Positions 47,601 to 54,468 of a stretch of 64,000 bases of DNA are shown here, one piece after another. The translations under genes and the position numbers were made by a program. Source of the stretch: Flavobacterium subsaxonicum WB 4.1-42 = DSM 21790 (lineage in GTDB: Bacteria > Bacteroidota > Bacteroidia > Flavobacteriales > Flavobacteriaceae); assembly GCF_000422725.1 (NCBI RefSeq), contig NZ_KE383909.1, forward strand, positions 289,230 to 353,229, written 5' to 3'. The notes under the pieces are model-generated. The model did no database searches, was not told the origin of the DNA, and was given only the letters and a program-made list of their open reading frames with translations. Position 1 is the stretch's first letter. Every line of letters begins with the position of its first letter.

Positions 47601-48384
47601 TGTCGGTAAATATGGTAAGTGGGGTTATGAATCCCCACGGCCCCTCAACATAGCATTTTCATCACAGCCAGGTTATGCATACCAGTTTCAGGAAAGCGAT
47701 TTCGGTGAAGGTAAAGATCTCAACCTTGAGCTTGCCTATACCATAACGGTTCATAAATCCCAGGGAAGTGGTTTCAATACAGTGCTTTTCATACTTCCCA
47801 ATCCTTGTCCGATTTTATCACGCGAACTTTTCTATACCGCCCTTACCAGGCAGGAGAGCCGTGTGGTTATACTTCATCAGGGAGATTTCAAGGATTACCG
47901 AAAGTATACGACCGGTGAATATTCTGAATCGGGCAGAAGGCTGACCGACCTTTTTGAGGTGCCAAAGCTGAAAGAAATCAAAAAGAAATATTACGATTCC
48001 AGATATGTCCAGGTTTCTGAAAAGGGTGAGTTTATGATCTCGAAATCAGAAGTCATCATTGCTGATAAACTATATCACAATGACATTCAGTATGTCTATG
48101 AATCAGCGGTTACCGACGATAGGGGTATCATGATACATCCTGATTTTATTGTGGAGGATAAGGACAGCGGGATTGTCTATTACTGGGAACATCTGGGGAT
48201 GCTCACCGATGATGGTTACCGCAGCAAATGGCAACGGAAAAAAGAATGGTATGAGAGGGCCGGAATTGTTGAATATACTACAAATCCCCAAGCTGATATA
48301 CAGCTTATCCTGACAAGGGATAAGCCTGACGGTGGAATTGATTCACAGGAAATAAAAGAAATTATTGACAGGCTTTTTAAATAG
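44638..48384 (+). CDS. RecD-like superfamily 1 helicase with C-terminal nuclease-like domain
   Basis: A 1248-residue cytoplasmic DNA helicase. The first 600 residues are a non-helicase region beginning HLSVRIPWHDSAWNGRVCSH, with cysteines (RVCSHPRENGSC) that could bind metal. The SF1B motor follows: Walker A LIGPAGTGKTTLLK (about 633-646), Walker B VIIDESSML (about 711), VGDYRQLPPIGAG (motif III), YTITVHKSQGSGFNTV (about 1035) and FYTALTRQESRVVIL (about 1062). The C-terminus (about 1130-1248) shows SEVIIADKL, HPDFIVEDKDSG and YYWEHLGML, the E...PDF...ExL layout of a PD-(D/E)XK nuclease. It would unwind and perhaps cut DNA. It is third of four operon genes. Confidence 0.88.
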   Translation: MDIPVQHLSVRIPWHDSAWNGRVCSHPRENGSCAFLPRISENKDPDFENEIAGQWIHELAQDRLPPCVAEKVHFMSAHTIERKVKHPYSYNPNNAAFYGHYRETALRYPGYSFSVIPYSWMQKNREDNTSKKAIEFGLRYDPQKEPSLGFENTWVQHIDNQRALLDKFASPIVPNESLVFIYAKNIPFVESTSRVLIGVGYVTEIGSLTEYEYGELLPESFRSTLWERPVFHSIREGYANGFLLPYQDFFTAAAGNPEISVSEYIAFAPSFEEFSYGSEWVSNDSAIECLLLLAEKLKKMASFLLFNDYSGQLEWIDKEISRLWKLRGPYPGLGKVLEGLKVQGGQGIAWEIDHLVRDSEMKVVQNPLDYVRKLFDGDSSFLRLNRYPIVSETVKATYKALSHEEKDFLEMLSRMNLSSGQVNSVIDAKEHEQREYIKNPYLLYEKSRLEEMVFDISIIDKAVFTQGESGLLPVPQYFDISDPLDQRRIRAYGIKILEQACLDGHTLLADEQLVTRFDEQPVKPACNPSLRNLKAVEEFLAGEIQRCTLDQDSSSYYFKLTRMTEIKQKISGFVSKRIRRYINPSIVLDWKGIIDMAIERPDAGLPKWHIEKDLKARSEKAAALEVLSNSKVSVLIGPAGTGKTTLLKVLCDQPFIKSGAVLKLAPTGKARVKMGKDAKTLAQFLIRADRYNPATGRYHLNPKAEQQHYETVIIDESSMLTEEQVAAVLDALTGVERLIFVGDYRQLPPIGAGRPFADIVEYLRSQGKGTAELDVIFRQSENGEIPQQEPDRLDIRLAKWFSDDEIKKNDNDIFKEIAENSSCEWDNIRFVEWQSPQHLRDMIIEVTNSEIRNLLTVEGIETDSDRLNFDFSLGGTKPYENNDWMAFDIESAKKIENWQIISPLRTTGYGTKAVNQIIQDYFRGNTKEKAINPGWQRKMNKPVGDDMIVYGDKVINTRNIRLDKHWHKTYPKNDEALKYIANGEIGIHVGKYGKWGYESPRPLNIAFSSQPGYAYQFQESDFGEGKDLNLELAYTITVHKSQGSGFNTVLFILPNPCPILSRELFYTALTRQESRVVILHQGDFKDYRKYTTGEYSESGRRLTDLFEVPKLKEIKKKYYDSRYVQVSEKGEFMISKSEVIIADKLYHNDIQYVYESAVTDDRGIMIHPDFIVEDKDSGIVYYWEHLGMLTDDGYRSKWQRKKEWYERAGIVEYTTNPQADIQLILTRDKPDGGIDSQEIKEIIDRLFK

Positions 48385-48386
48385 AT

Positions 48387-49436
48387 ATGAAAACTCTACT
48401 AGACGCTTACAGGAATCTTGACAACTCCGTATGGGATTATTATGATGCTTTCAGGCAGCCTGGCGGCCTGAATGGCCCATTTGCAGCGGACATAAATTCG
48501 GCCTACACCCATCAGGATTTTATAAAGAGATATTACCGGCTTTCCGGTAAAGATGAGGTACTGCAGCAATTTGGCCCAGGTATGCTCTATGATGAAAGGG
48601 CTTTCCATACCAATTCCGTTTTCTTTTTTGGTATCCTAATAAGGGAAAATACAATCCTAAAGACACATCTTTTAAATGCCCGCAGGTCAAAGTTAAATTA
48701 TCCCCTGTTTCCATTGCTGTGGTTTCTGGCAGTGCTGTTCCATGATTTTGCAATGGAAATCGAAGACAACCCGCAAAATCATCCCATGCTTGATGACCTG
48801 AACGGCTTGTTGGCACATTATAATATTGAGCACAGCATATTAGATGTGGCACCGGATGGTGCTGATGAAAAATTACATGGCCTTATTTCTCTATATTTCA
48901 GGTATCGCAGCAACAACGGAAAGATTGACCATGGGATCTTAGCCGGTATATATCTATATGACCGCCTGGTAAAAATCAGACGTGAGAAATCAAAAAAGCA
49001 AAATGAACCATTAGGATGGCATCATTCACTAGAGAAGAAGTATGCACAGGCTGCAGCGGCTATTGCCTGTCATAATATGTGGACCCTTCCTTCGGACCAT
49101 GAAGATGTTATAGCATATACCGAAAGCGGTCTGCAATATCTTGTGCAGCCAGGATTCAGGGAAATTTCTTTAAATAACTTCCCGTTGTTGTTTCTTTTCG
49201 GCATTGTCGATAGCATTGATCCAGTAAAGCTTTACATGCGCGATGGTTACAGTGTATCGGAAATCCTCAGTAATATAAATATCAGTTTTACCAAAAGAGC
49301 GATGCGCCTTGAAAACAAGATGCATTCTCCACTAGTTTTTTCAAAGCTTGCTGCAAAGGCCACAGACCTTATAGGCTGGATGGCTGTCGATGTGGAAAAA
49401 GGAGAAAACTGGCTGGTTATTTCATTTAAGAAATAA
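48387..49436 (+). CDS. HD-type metal-dependent hydrolase-like protein
   Basis: A 349-residue cytoplasmic protein beginning 2 bp after the helicase stop. The histidine/aspartate spacing fits the HD superfamily: H74 (ERAFHTNSVFFFGIL), H119-D120 (LAVLFHDFAMEIED), H182 (KIDHGILAGIYLYDRL), H229 (AIACHNMW) and D275 (FGIVDSIDP). Five ligands in this order are typical of enzymes that cleave phosphate esters, such as nucleotide hydrolases and cyclic-nucleotide phosphodiesterases. The insert between H119 and H182 is long and acidic. A nucleotide-depleting or signal-degrading role would fit a defence operon; that is inference. I know no named system with this exact gene set. Confidence 0.72.
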   Translation: MKTLLDAYRNLDNSVWDYYDAFRQPGGLNGPFAADINSAYTHQDFIKRYYRLSGKDEVLQQFGPGMLYDERAFHTNSVFFFGILIRENTILKTHLLNARRSKLNYPLFPLLWFLAVLFHDFAMEIEDNPQNHPMLDDLNGLLAHYNIEHSILDVAPDGADEKLHGLISLYFRYRSNNGKIDHGILAGIYLYDRLVKIRREKSKKQNEPLGWHHSLEKKYAQAAAAIACHNMWTLPSDHEDVIAYTESGLQYLVQPGFREISLNNFPLLFLFGIVDSIDPVKLYMRDGYSVSEILSNINISFTKRAMRLENKMHSPLVFSKLAAKATDLIGWMAVDVEKGENWLVISFKK

Positions 49437-49438
49437 TA

Positions 49439-49827
49439 TCAAAACATTTTTCTGGTGATTACTTTTCTAAAAGTGAGGTTGATTCTGGGAAGCATATCTT
49501 TAGCCGACTTAGGGATATGATGCTCCCAATAGGTATTAGTCGTCCCAGAGATCAGCAATAATGTGCCGTGATGCAGTGGAATCTCAATCTGCGGCAGGCT
49601 TTTATCTGTTTTGTGCCTGAACCGGAAAGGACGGGTCTGTCCGAAGGTAAGGAAAGCTATATTGGGATTTTTTCCAATACGGTGTTCCTTGTCGGAATGC
49701 CAGGCTACACTGTCCCCGCCATCTCTATACAGATTAGGGAGTAGTGCATTAAAGGACAATCCGGTTTCTTTGTCAACCTTTTCCTTTAAAAAAAGCAGCT
49801 CCGGAGTCTAAGGAAGGGCAGAGCAGA
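49439..49827 (-). pseudogene. Truncated AlkB-like 2OG-Fe(II) dioxygenase
   Basis: The C-terminal half of an AlkB-type DNA repair dioxygenase. It retains the iron ligands WHSDKEH (HxD) and the distal His in NTYWEHHIPK, plus the 2-oxoglutarate arginine in PRINLTFRK. The frame reads back through TPELLFLKEKVDKETGLSFN to an in-frame TAG at 49808-49810, preceded by Leu-Pro. Full-length relatives have LPWTPELL here, so the TAG looks like a mutated TGG. Upstream of that only a few residues remain before the AbiEii gene, so roughly the first 90 residues are gone. Internal ATG or alternative starts are lacking near the fragment start; the gene is probably dead. Confidence 0.78.
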
Positions 49828-49828
49828 G

Positions 49829-50470
49829 CTATTCATTGTCGATTGCACTAATAATGTCTTCTTTAATAAAATCCCAATAATTACCACGCAGGCAAACAGG
49901 ATCAAAATCACCATCGGCTTCAGTGAAATTTTTGAAATTTTCGCGGATTAGTGCCTCGTCGTGTGAATACTGGTAGCGTCTTTTATGAAGTGCTATCATC
50001 TCTTTTATACTATATCGGGGTAATACTTCATACAGATCATAAAAGTCTTTCTTGCGGCCTGTACGTTGCACAACATCGACTTTCATGGCTATAATCTCAT
50101 CTAAAGTTGCCATCCTTATTTCTTCGATTAGTAAAGGTGGTTCCATAAATGGGTCTCTTGTGTAAAAGAGGTCCAATTTTATGGTGTTTTCACGATCTTC
50201 TCCAACTAAATAAGACTTTCCCATTCCGGTTATTGTTCCAAACCCTTTGTCAACATACCCAAAATTAGCATCAAGAAAATCCTCAATGATTTTAAAATCA
50301 ATGGAGCCGTAGTCGGCATCAGTAAAAAGATCTATATCTACCGATAACCTATGCCCCAATTGCAGGCTGAGCGCAGTGCCGCCTACTAAGCGAAATTCAT
50401 CAAATTCTGTGGAATTCATAAGTAATACCAAGGTATTGCGAAGAAGTTCGTTTACCGTTTGCCAATGCAT
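49829..50470 (-). CDS. AbiEii/AbiGii-family nucleotidyltransferase toxin
   Basis: A 213-residue cytoplasmic nucleotidyltransferase-fold toxin. It shows the family motif FRLVGGTALSLQLGHRLSVD followed by IDLF (about 26-49; GG..A and DxD), a downstream KLDLFY strand and RKKDFYDLYEVL (about 139-150). AbiEii-type toxins in type IV systems transfer nucleotides to RNA targets and cause abortive infection; the antitoxin represses the operon. It lies 18 bp after the HTH-domain gene, fitting an antitoxin-toxin pair. The right side of the gene is normal; its 3' end abuts the alkB fragment, marking a recombination junction. Confidence 0.88.
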   Translation of the reverse strand: MHWQTVNELLRNTLVLLMNSTEFDEFRLVGGTALSLQLGHRLSVDIDLFTDADYGSIDFKIIEDFLDANFGYVDKGFGTITGMGKSYLVGEDRENTIKLDLFYTRDPFMEPPLLIEEIRMATLDEIIAMKVDVVQRTGRKKDFYDLYEVLPRYSIKEMIALHKRRYQYSHDEALIRENFKNFTEADGDFDPVCLRGNYWDFIKEDIISAIDNE

Positions 50471-50488
50471 AATTAAGCGTTATTATAG

Positions 50489-50983
50489 TTAGGGCTTATG
50501 GCTTCTCGTGAACTTAGCCTTTGTACTAGGGTTTGAGATGATACTCCGTACTTTCGGAGTTCCATAAAACCGGATTATTTCTTTCTTTTCAGTAATATTC
50601 CCCCTTTCAAATATCCGCTCAATGACTGCCTTTGACTTTTTCTCCCAGTCAATTGTATCAATATCCGTATCCCAGAACAAGCTTTTTCTCAGGCGCGTAA
50701 TATTAGGCTTTGTTATTGTGGCATCTTTTAATTTTTGGATTTCAATGTCATAATAGGTTTGTAGTACCGCTAATGCACCTTCTTCCAAACTAAGCGCTTT
50801 TTCTATTTTTAAAGCGGCTGATAAGGGTAAAGGCCTTTTTGCTTTTATAATCTGGTTAAAAGATTGAGGTGCAATACCTATTGTTAAGGCAAAAGGGCGT
50901 TGTGCAAGTGCTCTTTTTTTTAGTTCACGTGCTACTATCGCTCCGGGATGGATTCCTTTATATTTATGAAATTGCATATCCAT
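50489..50983 (-). CDS. HigA-like XRE antitoxin with DUF6922-like C-terminus
   Basis: A 164-residue cytoplasmic DNA-binding protein, probable antitoxin and autorepressor. Residues about 10-70 are an XRE/HigA-like HTH: HPGAIVARELKKRALAQRPF, LTIGIAPQSFNQIIKAKRPL, SAALKIEKAL. Residues about 95-145 carry LRKSLFWDTDIDTIDWEKKS and IERIFERGNITEKKEIIRFYG, a module I recognise from antitoxins paired with AbiEii nucleotidyltransferases (DUF6922-like). The start could be the ATG at 50983 or two codons later. A TGTAAGCA inverted repeat overlaps its promoter. Confidence 0.82.
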   Translation of the reverse strand: MDMQFHKYKGIHPGAIVARELKKRALAQRPFALTIGIAPQSFNQIIKAKRPLPLSAALKIEKALSLEEGALAVLQTYYDIEIQKLKDATITKPNITRLRKSLFWDTDIDTIDWEKKSKAVIERIFERGNITEKKEIIRFYGTPKVRSIISNPSTKAKFTRSHKP

Positions 50984-50987
50984 ACAT

Positions 50988-51011
50988 CAAATGTAAGCAT
51001 TTTTGCTTACA
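50988..51011 (-). promoter_or_regulatory. -7 box overlapped by palindromic operator
   Basis: TGTAAGCA-TTTT-TGCTTACA is a perfect inverted repeat (50992-51011). It overlaps CAAATGTA at 50988-50995, which reads TACATTTG (TAnnTTTG) on the minus strand. A repressor bound here would block the antitoxin-toxin promoter. Confidence 0.6.
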
Positions 51012-51413
51012 AAATAAATGGTTATTTAGTTTATATATCACTCTAATTTGATATTTCACATTAATTATATGTACTATGAAATCTTAAACTATGATCTTTA
51101 ATTATTTTTAGGTTATACTATTTCATTTCTAAAGTCTGGGGGGTGGTAGTAGGGACTGCAATTTGTATACCCAAACGATTGAATCTGTTTAAAATAGTTA
51201 CAATATGGATCAGGACAATATTTCTGCAAGTAAAGCAGCTATCTTTCTGTCCGTGCTTCTTTCTTAACAAGAACAATTAAGACAAGGCCAGTACTTGTGG
51301 AAATGATTTTGACATTGAAGACAGCAAAGCAGGGGAGAAGTGCGTTAAATAGTAGAATATATTTATTAAATGAAAAGCCATAAAAATTAAACTGTACTAA
51401 CATAAATCCTATG
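51012..51413. other. Gene-free stretch
   Basis: About 400 AT-rich bases between the toxin-antitoxin pair and the small DNA-binding genes. I see no gene or notable structure. Confidence 0.55.
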
Positions 51414-51701
51414 TTAATACCGTTTTAATAAATCTATTTCACTCCTGCAATCAGGATGGTAGGAAGGGATATATTTTATATATCCGAAATCCTGTAGTTC
51501 TTTAAAGTATTTATGGTAGGTCGGTAAAGTATTTACATGTGACAATTTCATAATTTTGCTACGGCTAACCTGGATCGTCCGATACTGTTTTTGCTTATAC
51601 GCTAATGTCAGTATTGCAAAAAGCAATGCCAAATGCCAAACAGATAGCCTCTCATCCTTCTCGAATGAGGATACATACTTCAAAAGTTCAGCCGCTTTCA
51701 T
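51414..51701 (-). CDS. Small winged-helix-like protein of a conjugative element
   Basis: A 95-residue cytoplasmic protein that reads as a small winged helix: SVWHLALLFAILTLAYKQKQY, VSRSKIMKLSHVN, TYHKYFKELQDFGYIKYIPSY. The same layout occurs in the protein at 52024-52314 (HIGIYAALLQFWI, YRYEIMDIAKISAPYTYHRC, ELSEYGYIVYLP), so the two are paralogues. Such genes commonly accompany Bacteroidota conjugative elements; the target is unknown. It overlaps the preceding HTH gene by 14 bp. Confidence 0.65.
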   Translation of the reverse strand: MKAAELLKYVSSFEKDERLSVWHLALLFAILTLAYKQKQYRTIQVSRSKIMKLSHVNTLPTYHKYFKELQDFGYIKYIPSYHPDCRSEIDLLKRY

Positions 51702-51972
51702 GGTTTTTTTCTTCTTCGTTAAACAATTGCTGTAAGTCTGCCTTGTTATAATAATAGGAACCGAGAATCTTTTTAAAACGTACCTTCCCGGTAATCCTTA
51801 AATTTTGTAATGTCCCCGGTGACATATCCATCAGTTTTCTAACCACCCTGCTCTTCAACCAGTCGGGATGAATATCCTCCTTTTCACTTGATTTACCAAT
51901 CATTGCTCTTATGTTATCCATTAAGAGCAGGCCAAATTGCCTTAGATCGTCTTTAGTGATACCTTCGCTCAT
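51688..51972 (-). CDS. Helix-turn-helix (excisionase/MerR-like) protein
   Basis: A 94-residue DNA-binding protein. The C-terminal half has the helix_turn_helix_17-type pattern: WLKSRVVRKLMDMSPGTLQN, RITGKVRFKKILGSYYYNKA, DLQQLF, in which a short HTH is followed by a strand pair and the YYN-DL ending. Proteins like this in Bacteroidota elements are often called excisionase-like and can act in excision or operon control. Whether this one does so is unknown. It sits between the two winged-helix paralogues in a three-gene cluster. Confidence 0.78.
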   Translation of the reverse strand: MSEGITKDDLRQFGLLLMDNIRAMIGKSSEKEDIHPDWLKSRVVRKLMDMSPGTLQNLRITGKVRFKKILGSYYYNKADLQQLFNEEEKNHESG

Positions 51973-52023
51973 GATAGTTTTTTTAATTATTGAATAGTTA
52001 CATAAACACGTTTTACACTTATA

Positions 52024-52314
52024 CTATACAGGATTAGAAAAGTAAATTGTACTCCTTTGATTCCTTTTACGTGTAGGGAGGTATACAATGTATCCGTACT
52101 CGCTCAGTTCTTTCATACACCTGTGGTAGGTGTATGGTGCTGAAATCTTAGCAATATCCATTATTTCGTAGCGGTATGCCCTCACAGGTACTGCAAACCC
52201 TTTTGTGATCCAGAACTGCAACAGCGCGGCGTAGATTCCGATATGTGTTGTACTGATCCGGTAGTCTTTATTAATAGCTGTAAAGAAGTCCGTAAAAGGC
52301 TTTTGTAATTCCAT
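52024..52314 (-). CDS. Small winged-helix-like protein, paralogue of 51414-51701
   Basis: A 96-residue cytoplasmic protein with helices TTHIGIYAALLQFWITKG and VRAYRYEIMDIAKISAPYTY, then a wing-like HRCMKELSEYGYIVYLPTRK. The alignment with its paralogue two genes downstream covers the whole length. I do not know its target. The genes lie between the end of the transfer operon and the toxin-antitoxin pair. Confidence 0.65.
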   Translation of the reverse strand: MELQKPFTDFFTAINKDYRISTTHIGIYAALLQFWITKGFAVPVRAYRYEIMDIAKISAPYTYHRCMKELSEYGYIVYLPTRKRNQRSTIYFSNPV

Positions 52315-52408
52315 TACCTGTTAATTGTTTTGGCCTGTTCCACATATTTAAATCTGTAGCTTCGCTGAAATACAGGATAATATTACTGTAGTTCAGGTTT
52401 TAATAATC

Positions 52409-52460
52409 TAAGCCATTCCTGAGTAGTTACATTACGTTAGTCAGACTCAGCAATGGCTTA
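52409..52460. repeat. 15-bp inverted repeat after the transfer operon
   Basis: TAAGCCATTCCTGAG (52409-52423) and CTCAGCAATGGCTTA (52446-52460) pair at 14 of 15 positions across a 22-nt loop, 11 bp after the last transfer-operon stop codon. On the minus strand it could form a long hairpin, but no T-run follows, so it is not a standard rho-independent terminator. Confidence 0.65.
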
Positions 52461-52471
52461 GTGGCTTGCAA

Positions 52472-53614
52472 CTATCTCATGGAGTTGGCCTGGCTTTTTC
52501 TTTTCGGCTTGCCGCCTACGTCGTCTTCAGCATCCTGTCCCTGTTTTGCGCTTTGCTTAGCAGAAGATTTCTCGCCCTGTGACTGCGTTTGGTCATTAGA
52601 CTGCCTGTTGTCAAGCCTTTTCATGTGTTCGTCATAGACATTCACAGCCTTAAATTGCGGGTTAGCCTCAACAAAATGCATAACTTGCTTGCCATCCTTT
52701 TCAAATGTTACAGCCTGCCTGTTTCCCCTGTTTAGGGAATCAACCAATTGGTCTTTTTGCTGTTGGTCCGACAGTTCCCTGATCGGATGTTTGGCTAGTT
52801 CTGCTTCAAGGTCATAGCCGTAATTCTGGTGGAAATGGTTTAGTTTGTAGTTACCACGCTCGTCGGGAGACTTGAAGTCCATTTGAACCCAGGAATTATA
52901 TCCCTCGCCCTCTCTATTGATTAAATCCTTATTGACGGCGCGGCCCTGCATCAGGTTATAGGCTTCTTTTAACGTCATGGTATTCCCATAATTGATGTAA
53001 AAGGTCTGCTCGGTCTTTTCTTTGGAATATTCATTCTCTAAATTGAGTTTGTAAGAGTTAAAGAAATACATATCGGTTTGGTCAGACTTCCTGAAGTTTA
53101 AGGTTGCTACAGCTGCATCCTGGCCATACTGTGAAGTGTGCTGTAGGGTAAATTCCGGAAGCTTCTGTTCAATTTTTGCCCTTAAGTCATCCTTCATTTC
53201 TTCACCGAATCCGGTAAATTTTACCTGTTTTTCCAGGTATTCAAAATTTTTCTCGTTCATGATTGTATTGTTTACATTAATATTTTGATCTTTTATGCTC
53301 TCACTATACATTGTTGCCAATCCTGAAATTTCAATGGCTTCATTTACTGTAGTATCAATACCAAAAGGCACTACTGCCCTTAAATCTTCGATGACCTGTT
53401 GCAGCGGCAAGCTCTTGTAAAAATCTATATCAGTAGACATCTCATAACAATGCTCTGAAGCTTCGTAAGCTGTTTTAAAATAAGCCAGGTTACTTATATC
53501 CGATACCTCGTCAGTAGGAAATGCTACGAGCACAAACCCTTCGCCCGCCATTTGGGTCATCGATTTTAAAAGTTCATTAGTGTCGTAACTATTGATGATC
53601 ATTACTGCCGGCAT
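52472..53614 (-). CDS. Conjugative-element protein with extra N-terminal domain
   Basis: A 380-residue protein. Residues about 118-350 match a protein I know only as a conserved companion of Bacteroidota conjugative elements: MNEKNFEYLEKQVKFTGFGE, FRKSDQTDMYFFNSYKLNLE, FYINYGNTMTLKEAYNLMQG, WVQMDFK, FHQNYGYDLEAELAKHPI and FVEANPQFKAVNVYD. That family normally begins at the internal MNEKNF. Here it is preceded in frame by about 117 further residues (NSYDTNELLKSMTQMAGEGF, SEHCYEMSTDIDFYKSLPLQ). The C-terminus is disordered and charged, and ends in a basic patch. It overlaps the traN stop by 26 bp. Confidence 0.72.
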   Translation of the reverse strand: MPAVMIINSYDTNELLKSMTQMAGEGFVLVAFPTDEVSDISNLAYFKTAYEASEHCYEMSTDIDFYKSLPLQQVIEDLRAVVPFGIDTTVNEAIEISGLATMYSESIKDQNINVNNTIMNEKNFEYLEKQVKFTGFGEEMKDDLRAKIEQKLPEFTLQHTSQYGQDAAVATLNFRKSDQTDMYFFNSYKLNLENEYSKEKTEQTFYINYGNTMTLKEAYNLMQGRAVNKDLINREGEGYNSWVQMDFKSPDERGNYKLNHFHQNYGYDLEAELAKHPIRELSDQQQKDQLVDSLNRGNRQAVTFEKDGKQVMHFVEANPQFKAVNVYDEHMKRLDNRQSNDQTQSQGEKSSAKQSAKQGQDAEDDVGGKPKRKSQANSMR

Positions 53615-54452
53615 TTACAGGTTCAAGCAGTACCGAATTAAGAATAGTCCTGTCTTTCAGACCCAATTCCAAATGCCGCCCCCCGTTTTTTTCCATAAGC
53701 TGTATAGCCATGTATTTCTGATCGGGGATGGTGAACTTGGGCAATGCATAGATGACAGTATTTTGGCTGTTACCTTTTACCTGTATAACGGGGCTATCAA
53801 CATAGACAGGTGTAAGCTCTATCTCCTGGGAGGCAGTCCTTTTTGCCTTTTTTTGGTCACGGATGAAAAAACGCAGTTGCTCAATATCATAGTTAATATT
53901 GGAGTCGTTTTTAATCGTTATCCTGTAATACAAAATTCCCTCGTGAATGAATAATCCCGTAAGACGGAACCTTATATTACTCTGGTAATCCTTTACACCC
54001 CCTAACTTTTTCCTGTGCGCTAAAGCCAATGTTGAAAATTGTTTAAGTTCTTCTGCATTGGCTCCATTTAATGAAAATGCATTTACGGGGGCTCCATTTT
54101 CAGATTTAGTAACTTGTATATTCAAAACTTTAGGCTGCTCGTTATAGTTGAGCAGGAAAGAATAGAGTTTTCCATCGGAAGTTATTACCGTCAGATTCGT
54201 TTCTGTAAAGCATTCGACTGCTGCTTTTACCTGTAATACATTTTCAAAGCCTTTAGCTTTCTGGACAAGTATATCCAGGCTGCCCCTGTCAACACTTTTA
54301 ATAGCGTAAGGGAACATGATACTTGTAGTCTTTGTACAGGTGATTGACAAAGAGTCCACCTTTATGACGGTACCCGTGATATTTTGCTGCGGGTAGGCCA
54401 AACTGATCAACAGGAGGAAACAAGTTGTTACGATTAATTTGATATTTTTCAT
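53589..54452 (-). CDS. traN: Conjugative transposon protein TraN
   Basis: A 287-residue component of the Bacteroidota-type mating apparatus, an outer-membrane/periplasmic partner (VirB9-like). I chose the ATG at 54452, which begins the signal peptide MKNIKLIVTTCFLLLISLAY ending PQQ; the longer frame adds 14 polar residues. Typical elements are TKTTSIMFPYAIKSVDRGS, ILVQKAKGFENVLQVKAA, TVITSDGKLYSFLLNY and YRITIKNDSNINYDIEQLRFFIR (shown in part). It follows traM by 16 bp. Confidence 0.9.
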   Translation of the reverse strand: MKNIKLIVTTCFLLLISLAYPQQNITGTVIKVDSLSITCTKTTSIMFPYAIKSVDRGSLDILVQKAKGFENVLQVKAAVECFTETNLTVITSDGKLYSFLLNYNEQPKVLNIQVTKSENGAPVNAFSLNGANAEELKQFSTLALAHRKKLGGVKDYQSNIRFRLTGLFIHEGILYYRITIKNDSNINYDIEQLRFFIRDQKKAKRTASQEIELTPVYVDSPVIQVKGNSQNTVIYALPKFTIPDQKYMAIQLMEKNGGRHLELGLKDRTILNSVLLEPVNAGSNDHQ

Positions 54453-54468
54453 GATACTATAATTAGAA

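Noticed and set aside
50869-51051. 60-codon plus-strand frame over the toxin-antitoxin promoter
   Set aside because: It is antisense to the antitoxin N-terminus and spans its operator; no sign of coding selection.
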